The notes below the pieces were generated by a model. That model was not told where the DNA came from. It made no database searches and was given only the letters and a program-made list of their open reading frames with translations. Below, one piece after another: positions 23,312-28,224 of a DNA stretch of 28,224 bases (within the stretch, counting starts at the first letter, position 1; the number at the start of each line of letters is the position of its first letter). A program made the translations under genes and the position numbers. The DNA is taken from positions 1 to 28,224 of the forward strand of contig PCCU01000041.1 in the NCBI GenBank assembly GCA_002732015.1, given 5' to 3'. Source of the stretch: Candidatus Pelagibacterales bacterium (GTDB taxonomy: Bacteria; Pseudomonadota; Alphaproteobacteria; TMED109).

Positions 23312-24051
23312 AATTTTTTCCTTCTATTTAATTTTTTTTTTAACTTTTTTAGATCTGTTGGAGTATCTACGCTCATAGGTGGATCTTTGACTATTCCAAT
23401 ATAAATATCTACTAAATTTTCTAAAGCTCTTAATTGCTCAAGTTTTTCGGAAAACTCTAGTTTGCTGCTTTTCATAGCCATAAAGCTTTTTAATATTTTA
23501 GGTTTATACCCATAGATGCCTATATGTTCATAATAGTCTTTTGAACCATACGGAATTGGTAATCTTGAAAAATAAACTGCTCTATAAACATTACTGTTAC
23601 ATTTAGTCATTGCTATTTTTACAACATTTTTATCTTTAATTTTTTCTGAATCTATTATTTTACTTGCTAGTGAAGCCATTTGGTAATCTTTATTTTTAAA
23701 AATACTAACTAGACTTCTTAAATGAGAGGTCTTTAAGAAAGGTAAGTCTCCTTGTAAATTAATAACTAAGTTATAACTATCTCTGTTTTTAATTTTTAAG
23801 AAAGCTTGATATACTCTATCAGTACCACTTTTTAAATTTTTTTTAGTACATATATATGGGATTTTTCTTTCAATTAAAAATTTTTTTACTAATTTATCAC
23901 AACAAGCAACATACACGTCACCTATATTAGCTTGAACTGCACAATTCCAAACTCGTTCTATCATAGTTTTTCCATTAATATTAATTAAAGGCTTTCCAGG
24001 AAATCTACTAGAGGACATTCTAACAGGAATGATGATTAAAGCTTTAGTCAT
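23308..24051 (-). CDS. kdsB: 3-deoxy-manno-octulosonate cytidylyltransferase
   Basis: KdsB activates Kdo as CMP-Kdo for the lipopolysaccharide inner core. It has 247 residues. The N-terminal nucleotide-binding motif PVRMSSSRFPGKPL (9-22), the VINLQGDLPF segment and the C-terminal VDTPTDLKKL motif mark the family. Its presence means the organism builds Kdo-containing LPS, consistent with the outer-membrane barrel at the right end of the window. It starts opposite cycM with a 78-base AT-rich gap and overlaps pheA by 4 bases. Confidence 0.96.
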   Translation of the reverse strand: MTKALIIIPVRMSSSRFPGKPLININGKTMIERVWNCAVQANIGDVYVACCDKLVKKFLIERKIPYICTKKNLKSGTDRVYQAFLKIKNRDSYNLVINLQGDLPFLKTSHLRSLVSIFKNKDYQMASLASKIIDSEKIKDKNVVKIAMTKCNSNVYRAVYFSRLPIPYGSKDYYEHIGIYGYKPKILKSFMAMKSSKLEFSEKLEQLRALENLVDIYIGIVKDPPMSVDTPTDLKKLKKKLNRRKKL

Positions 24052-24085
24052 TTAATAATAAACTTTACTTAGTAAAAAAAGAATT

Positions 24086-24105
24086 ATAATAATATATATT
24101 ATTAT
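24086..24105. repeat. 20-base perfect AT palindrome in the kdsB-cycM divergent gap
   Basis: ATAATAATAT followed by ATATTATTAT forms a perfect dyad between two divergent start codons. It contains only A and T. It could be an operator, a -10 overlap for both directions, or chance in an AT-rich spacer. A TATAAT at 24085-24090 overlaps it on the plus strand, with TTTACT at 24064-24069 as a possible short-spaced -35 for cycM. Confidence 0.4.
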
Positions 24106-24129
24106 TAATTAAAATGAGAAAAAAAAATA

Positions 24130-24678
24130 ATGTCTGCAGAATTGAATAAAGTTTTATGTGCTATACTTTCAGCAATATTAGTATTGCTTCTATCATCTTT
24201 TATTGGAGAACTTCTTTATCATCCAAAAGAAGCCAATAGTAAAGTTTCCTACTCTGTAGACTCAGAAAATATTGAAGAATTAATTAAAGATGAAAAAAAT
24301 GTAAAAGTAGATGCAACTATTACATTAAATGCTATAGAAGAACTTTTAATTAATGCTAAACTTGACGAAGGAGAAAACTTTGTTTCTAAAAACTGCATTG
24401 CTTGCCATAGTTTTGAACTACCTATTAAAAATAAAGTTGGTCCATCATTAGCAAATATAATGAATAGAAAAATAGGCTCTATTGAAAGCTATAAATATTC
24501 TAAAGCTTTAAAGAATATTGATAAAAATTGGTCATATACAAATTTATATTTATTTTTAGAAAAACCCAAGGAATGGGCTCCAGGCACTAAAATGTCCTAT
24601 AGAGGTATTTCTAAGCAAGAAAATTTAGCAAATGTTTTAAAATATCTTGCCCATATTTCAAAGTTAAATGAAAGCTAA
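24130..24678 (+). CDS. cycM: Membrane-anchored cytochrome c (CycM/c552-like)
   Basis: This 182-residue protein has one N-terminal membrane anchor (about residues 8-30), a linker of about 45 residues and a class I cytochrome c domain in the periplasm. The haem motif CIACH is at 89-93, and the axial methionine is Met155 in PGTKMSYRG. KVGPSLANIMNRKIGS follows the mitochondrial-type pattern. Homologues carry electrons between the bc1 complex and cytochrome c oxidase. Its divergent position next to kdsB matches other alphaproteobacteria. Its 3' end overlaps manC by 11 bases. The ribosome-binding site is poor. Confidence 0.93.
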   Translation: MSAELNKVLCAILSAILVLLLSSFIGELLYHPKEANSKVSYSVDSENIEELIKDEKNVKVDATITLNAIEELLINAKLDEGENFVSKNCIACHSFELPIKNKVGPSLANIMNRKIGSIESYKYSKALKNIDKNWSYTNLYLFLEKPKEWAPGTKMSYRGISKQENLANVLKYLAHISKLNES

Positions 24679-26047
24679 ACCAGTAATATTATCTGGTGGA
24701 TCAGGGGTTCGTCTATGGCCTATATCAAGAAAAAATTTAGCTAAACAATTTGTAGATATTTTCCAAAACGATAGCTCACTTTTTTTAGAGACAGTAAAAA
24801 GAGTCTCCAAAAGTCCTTTTACTGATCCTTTGATAATATCTAATATATCTCAAAGGTTTGAAATTCTTAAATTATTAAAAAAGTTTAAAATTAAAACTGA
24901 TAAAATTGTACTAGAGACTTTGCAAAAAAATACTGCTCCTGCTTGTGCAGTTGCTTCTTATTATTCAGACCATGAAGAAGTTTTGTGCATAATGCCGTCT
25001 GACCATTATATCGAAGACAATAAAAAATTTTTAATAACTATTGAAAAAGCCATAGAATTGGCCTCCAAAGACTTTTTAGTAACTATTGGGGCAAAAGCTT
25101 TAGAACCCAATAGTAATTATGGTTATATAATTCCATCATCAAAAAAAAAGCAAAAAAATAGCTTTGAAATAGAGAGTTTTGTAGAAAAACCGTCAATCAA
25201 AGTAGCTAAAAAAATTATAAAAAATAATGGTCTGTGGAATACAGGAATAATTGTAGTTAAAAATAAAGTTTTGGTTAATTTATTTAATAGATTTAATAAA
25301 GATATTTATAATAAAGCTGTAGCATCCTGTAAAAATTCTAAACTAGAAAAAGAGTTTCATATATTAGATAAGTTATCTTTAAAAAGTATTAAAGAAATTT
25401 CAATAGATTATGCAGTTTTAGAAAAAAAATTTACTAAGTTGGTTATTCCATACACAGGAAAATGGACTGACTTAGGAACATATGACTCATTATACAAAGT
25501 TAAAAAAAGCTATGGAAATGTTATTTCTGTAAGTTCTAAAAATAACTTTACATACTCAGATGAAAAATTATTAGTGCTAGCTGGGATAGAAGACCAGGTA
25601 GTAGTAAATACTAAAAATGCTATTTTAGTGACAAAAAAAGACTCTTCTTATCTTTTAAGAGATATTATGAAAATATTAATTAAGAATAATAATATTGAAG
25701 CTTTCGATGATGCTATTATCAGTAGGCCTTGGGGGTTGTTTGAAAATATTAAACATGAAAAAGGCTATAAAGTAAAAAAGCTTTTAGTGCTTCCTGGTGA
25801 AAAAATATCTTTGCAAAAACATCTAAAGAGGTCAGAGCATTGGGTAGTAATTGAAGGAATTGCAACAATTACGAAAGGTAATAAAAAGTTTTTGTTAAAA
25901 AAAAATGAGTCTACTTTTATTAAAAAGAAGGAAAAGCATAGAATTGAAAATAATACTAAAAAGAATTTAATTTTAATTGAAGTACAAACAGGAAATTATC
26001 TAGAAGAAGATGATATTTATAGATTTGAAGATAAATATAATAGATGA
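24668..26047 (+). CDS. manC: Mannose-1-phosphate guanylyltransferase / mannose-6-phosphate isomerase
   Basis: This bifunctional type II enzyme would make GDP-mannose for polysaccharide or LPS sugars. It has 459 residues. The N-terminal nucleotidyltransferase carries VILSGGSGVRLWPISR, IMPSDHYI and FVEKPS; WTDLGTYDSLY lies near its end. The C-terminal cupin-type isomerase domain (about 350-455) has SRPWGLFENIKHEKGYKVK, PGEKISLQKHLKRSEHW and KKEKHRIENNTK. The ATG lies inside the end of cycM, 11 bases before its stop, so translation is probably coupled. Pairing with a respiratory cytochrome looks like proximity rather than shared function. Confidence 0.95.
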   Translation: MKAKPVILSGGSGVRLWPISRKNLAKQFVDIFQNDSSLFLETVKRVSKSPFTDPLIISNISQRFEILKLLKKFKIKTDKIVLETLQKNTAPACAVASYYSDHEEVLCIMPSDHYIEDNKKFLITIEKAIELASKDFLVTIGAKALEPNSNYGYIIPSSKKKQKNSFEIESFVEKPSIKVAKKIIKNNGLWNTGIIVVKNKVLVNLFNRFNKDIYNKAVASCKNSKLEKEFHILDKLSLKSIKEISIDYAVLEKKFTKLVIPYTGKWTDLGTYDSLYKVKKSYGNVISVSSKNNFTYSDEKLLVLAGIEDQVVVNTKNAILVTKKDSSYLLRDIMKILIKNNNIEAFDDAIISRPWGLFENIKHEKGYKVKKLLVLPGEKISLQKHLKRSEHWVVIEGIATITKGNKKFLLKKNESTFIKKKEKHRIENNTKKNLILIEVQTGNYLEEDDIYRFEDKYNR

Positions 26048-26054
26048 ATAAGAT

Positions 26055-27587
26055 ATGATTTTTAGATGGGTCTACCTTCCTCCATTATTGATTTATCTGT
26101 CTGCAGGTGTATCTGGATTAACTAATATAGTCGGTATTTTTTTTCTAAAAGATTATTTAAATTTATCTGCTGCATTTATTGCTTCTATAGGCTTTTGGGC
26201 TGGCATACCATGGGCTTTGAAGATGCCTTTTGGTTTTTTAGTAGATAAGTTTTGGAATAAAAAAAATCATTTAGTACTTATAGGAGCTTTAATTATTTTT
26301 ATAAGTATTCTAATAATGTTTTTATTAATTTCCGAAAGAGCCGCTATGGAAATTTACTTTTCATCTGAAACCTGGTTTATTTTAAGCTCTATTTTAACTC
26401 CTATTGGTTATGTAATACAAGATGTTGTAGCTGACGCAATGACAGTAGAGGTTGTAGAAAGTAAAAGTACTAATTTAAATAAAAATAAAATGTCAAAAAG
26501 AGATGAGCATATGCTACTGCAACTTTATGGAAGATTCTCTATTATTTTAGGTTCTCTTTTGGTTGGGTTGTTAAATATTTATATGTTTTCTGACATTAAA
26601 ATGTTGGATAAGGCAGGAATGCTAAGAGCTTATTCTAGTATTTACTTTATAGCCTTATTTATTCCTCTATTATCTGTAAGTGGTGTAATTTTATCTAATA
26701 TATACAAAGACAGATTTGATTTAAAACTTATTACTCAAAATAAGATAAACAACCTTGATTTTAAAATATTTTGGGGCAGTATTTTTTTTGTATTATTTGC
26801 AATTATTTTTGGAAGCTTAAAATTCCCATTTTCTCAAGAATTTGTTTTAGTTACTTCATTAGTTCTAATCTACATCCTTATGAGATATTTAGTAAAATCA
26901 CTTTCAAGTGAACAACAATTTACTATTGTAGGAACTGCCATCATCATTTTTGTCTATAGATCTATTCCTGGACCCGGTGCAGGATTAACTTGGTTTGAAA
27001 TAGATATTTTAAAATTTGATCAATCATTTATTTCTTATCTTTCAGTTAATGCTGCTTTCATAACATTACTAGGCTTGTTTTTTTTTAAAAAGTTTATCAT
27101 ACAAACAAATCTTGCTAAACTATTTATATATTTGTCTATAATCTCAGGCGTTCTTTATTTACCGAGTCTTTTTATGTATTATGGCTTGCACCATATTACT
27201 TCTTCTTTAACCAATGGTATAATTGATGCAAAATTTATAGCCTTCATTAATACAGCAGTAGAATCTCCTCTGGGTCAAGTTGCCATGATCCCTCTTTTAG
27301 GATGGATTGCCAAAAACGCTCCTTTAAAATATAAGGCTACATTTTTTGCTGTTTTTGCTTCTTTTACAAATCTAGCATTATCTGCAAGAGAGTTATTTAC
27401 TAAATATTTAAATAAAATATTTATTATAAAAAGAGAAGTTGTTGACCAGACTAGCAAAGTAGTAGTTGAAAATGCAGATTATTCAAACTTAGATGAACTT
27501 TTAATAAGTATCATAGTTATAACAATCATCGTACCAGTTTCACTAATTGTAATAATTCAATCAAGTAAATATAAATCAAAGGACTAA
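26055..27587 (+). CDS. MFS transporter, folate-biopterin (BT1)-like
   Basis: This 510-residue polytopic protein has about 12 hydrophobic segments. The segment-2 to segment-3 region FWAGIPWALKMPFGFLVDKFW matches the MFS loop with its Gly-x3-Asp pattern. YVIQDVVADAMTVE resembles the DVVADAM motif of the BT1 folate-biopterin family, more common in plants, protists and cyanobacteria but found in some proteobacteria. The substrate cannot be read from the sequence. A Lys/Asn-rich loop (about 137-150) and a late loop of about 40 residues before the last segment are visible. It starts 7 bases after manC and ends 3 bases before the terminator region. Confidence 0.6.
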   Translation: MIFRWVYLPPLLIYLSAGVSGLTNIVGIFFLKDYLNLSAAFIASIGFWAGIPWALKMPFGFLVDKFWNKKNHLVLIGALIIFISILIMFLLISERAAMEIYFSSETWFILSSILTPIGYVIQDVVADAMTVEVVESKSTNLNKNKMSKRDEHMLLQLYGRFSIILGSLLVGLLNIYMFSDIKMLDKAGMLRAYSSIYFIALFIPLLSVSGVILSNIYKDRFDLKLITQNKINNLDFKIFWGSIFFVLFAIIFGSLKFPFSQEFVLVTSLVLIYILMRYLVKSLSSEQQFTIVGTAIIIFVYRSIPGPGAGLTWFEIDILKFDQSFISYLSVNAAFITLLGLFFFKKFIIQTNLAKLFIYLSIISGVLYLPSLFMYYGLHHITSSLTNGIIDAKFIAFINTAVESPLGQVAMIPLLGWIAKNAPLKYKATFFAVFASFTNLALSARELFTKYLNKIFIIKREVVDQTSKVVVENADYSNLDELLISIIVITIIVPVSLIVIIQSSKYKSKD

Positions 27588-27619
27588 AAAAACTCCCCCA
27601 TTATAAAAATGGGGGAGTT
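27585..27619 (-). terminator. Intrinsic terminator of the outer-membrane protein gene
   Basis: An 11-pair stem (AACTCCCCCAT and ATGGGGGAGTT, 27591-27601 with 27609-27619) has a 7-base loop. On the minus strand it is followed by a run of seven T ending the element, the standard intrinsic terminator. It lies 21 bases after the stop of the gene at 27641. On the plus strand the stem is followed by ATTAAAA, so it is a weaker stop for the transporter transcript. It is the most GC-rich hairpin in the window. Confidence 0.85.
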
Positions 27620-27640
27620 ATTAAAAGGTACTTAAGCTAA

Positions 27641-28224
27641 TTAGAAATTTAGTTTAAGTGTCGCTGATAAAGTTGACTCAGAATAGTCATCTCTATCCAA
27701 GATTTCATAGTATGCAATTGTACCGTTTAGTCTTCCTCTAACGTTAAAGTTTAGACCTCCACCGAAAACCGCATATGAACTTGGGTCTGAAGCACCTTGC
27801 TCGTCTACTGCATCAGTTGTTAACTCTGTTTTGTAGTTAGCAGCTGTAGTTTCTTCAGATACATATGAAAGATCTATAAATGGATTTATGCTTCTTACCT
27901 TCATTGAAGCATTAACTCCAAGTTCAACCATCTCGGAACTTGCGTCAAGTGCAGCTACTGCAACATCAGCTGTGTTCTTTGTAGCTCCTGCAACAGTTTC
28001 AGTCCTGTCATTACCTCCATTTGTTACTCCTCCAGCTGTATTTGAGTCACTTGCAACCGTTTCAGTAAGTGCAGGGTTACTTATATCGAAATTTTTATAA
28101 GACAATCTTGGAACCATGGTTATGCTTCCTCTAGAAATTGCTGCATGAGCTGACAGATGATAGTATTCTATATCAGCCTGTACTCCTGAAGCAGTAATTC
28201 TAGTATTTCCTGTTCCTAAGTCTA
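27641..28224 (-). CDS. Autotransporter-type outer-membrane beta-barrel protein (partial, C-terminal)
   Basis: The reading frame continues without a stop past the ATG at 28117 to the window edge, so the N-terminus is missing and the gene is larger than the 194 residues seen. The visible part alternates polar and hydrophobic residues in short strands (IEYYHLSAHAAISRGSITMV, INPFIDLSYVSEE, YAVFGGGLNFNVRG). It ends in LSATLKLNF, with the C-terminal Phe of barrel proteins recognised by BAM. A low-complexity Thr/Ala/Asn/Gly-rich segment (28070 down to about 27930) looks like a surface loop. Codons are less AT-rich than those of neighbouring genes, as in highly expressed genes. Confidence 0.85.
   Translation of the reverse strand, partial: DLGTGNTRITASGVQADIEYYHLSAHAAISRGSITMVPRLSYKNFDISNPALTETVASDSNTAGGVTNGGNDRTETVAGATKNTADVAVAALDASSEMVELGVNASMKVRSINPFIDLSYVSEETTAANYKTELTTDAVDEQGASDPSSYAVFGGGLNFNVRGRLNGTIAYYEILDRDDYSESTLSATLKLNF

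Noticed and set aside
27888..28100. Plus-strand open frame opposite the outer-membrane gene
   Set aside because: Ser/Val/Ala-rich shadow of the low-complexity loop on the minus strand.
1..28224. Defence system, prophage, IS element or CRISPR array
   Set aside because: No transposase, integrase, terminal inverted repeats, spaced direct repeats or defence-type domains; nearly all genes are conserved housekeeping genes.

Overview
The window is a dense, AT-rich (roughly 30% GC by eye) chromosomal segment from an alphaproteobacterium. Gene content and order point to a streamlined marine lineage such as SAR11, HIMB59/AEGEAN-169 or a relative. The main clues are the run ffh-rpsP-rimM-trmD-rplS-leuC-leuD-leuB-asd-sdhCDA, a class I lysyl-tRNA synthetase, the cycM/kdsB/pheA neighbourhood, and the small SRP RNA next to dnaX. 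Intergenic gaps are nearly all under 100 bases and many neighbouring genes overlap. No stretch over 300 bases lacks a gene. I see no tRNA, rRNA, IS element, prophage or CRISPR array.

Region 1 (1-8854, minus strand) reads ffh > rpsP > rimM > trmD > rplS > leuC > leuD > leuB > asd > sdhC > sdhD > sdhA, with sdhA cut by the left edge. It joins protein targeting, ribosome and tRNA maturation, leucine synthesis, the aspartate-family branch enzyme and succinate dehydrogenase in one likely transcript of more than 8.5 kb. Region 2 (8949-14332, plus strand) diverges from ffh and reads dapF > mtaB > ftsY > yciB > lysK. It contains diaminopimelate epimerase, a tRNA methylthiotransferase, the SRP receptor, a septation/membrane protein and LysRS.

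Region 3 (14322-21517, minus strand) reads ffs (4.5S SRP RNA, found from sequence and fold) > dnaX > ybaB > recR > def > fmt > ABC-2 permease > argD > argF > small lipoprotein. The clamp loader and recombination genes are followed by formyl-methionine processing and arginine synthesis. With ffh and ftsY upstream, all three SRP-pathway components lie within about 14 kb. Region 4 (21570-27587) holds nudC (plus) converging on kdsB > pheA (minus), then, diverging from kdsB, cycM > manC/PMI > an MFS/BT1-like transporter (plus). A GC-rich intrinsic terminator at 27585-27619 is oriented to stop the last gene, a partial autotransporter-type outer-membrane beta-barrel (27641-28224, minus) that runs off the right edge.

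Most of this is housekeeping, and I found no convincing new multi-gene system. The points most worth a second look are the SRP RNA with a GAAA tetraloop in place of GGAA, a gamma-sized DnaX with no tau extension, repeat-bearing tails on bS16 and FtsY, a 14-A run inside ftsY, an altered N-terminal motif in Fmt, an ABC-2 permease without an ATPase, and an unrecognised lipoprotein coupled to argF.
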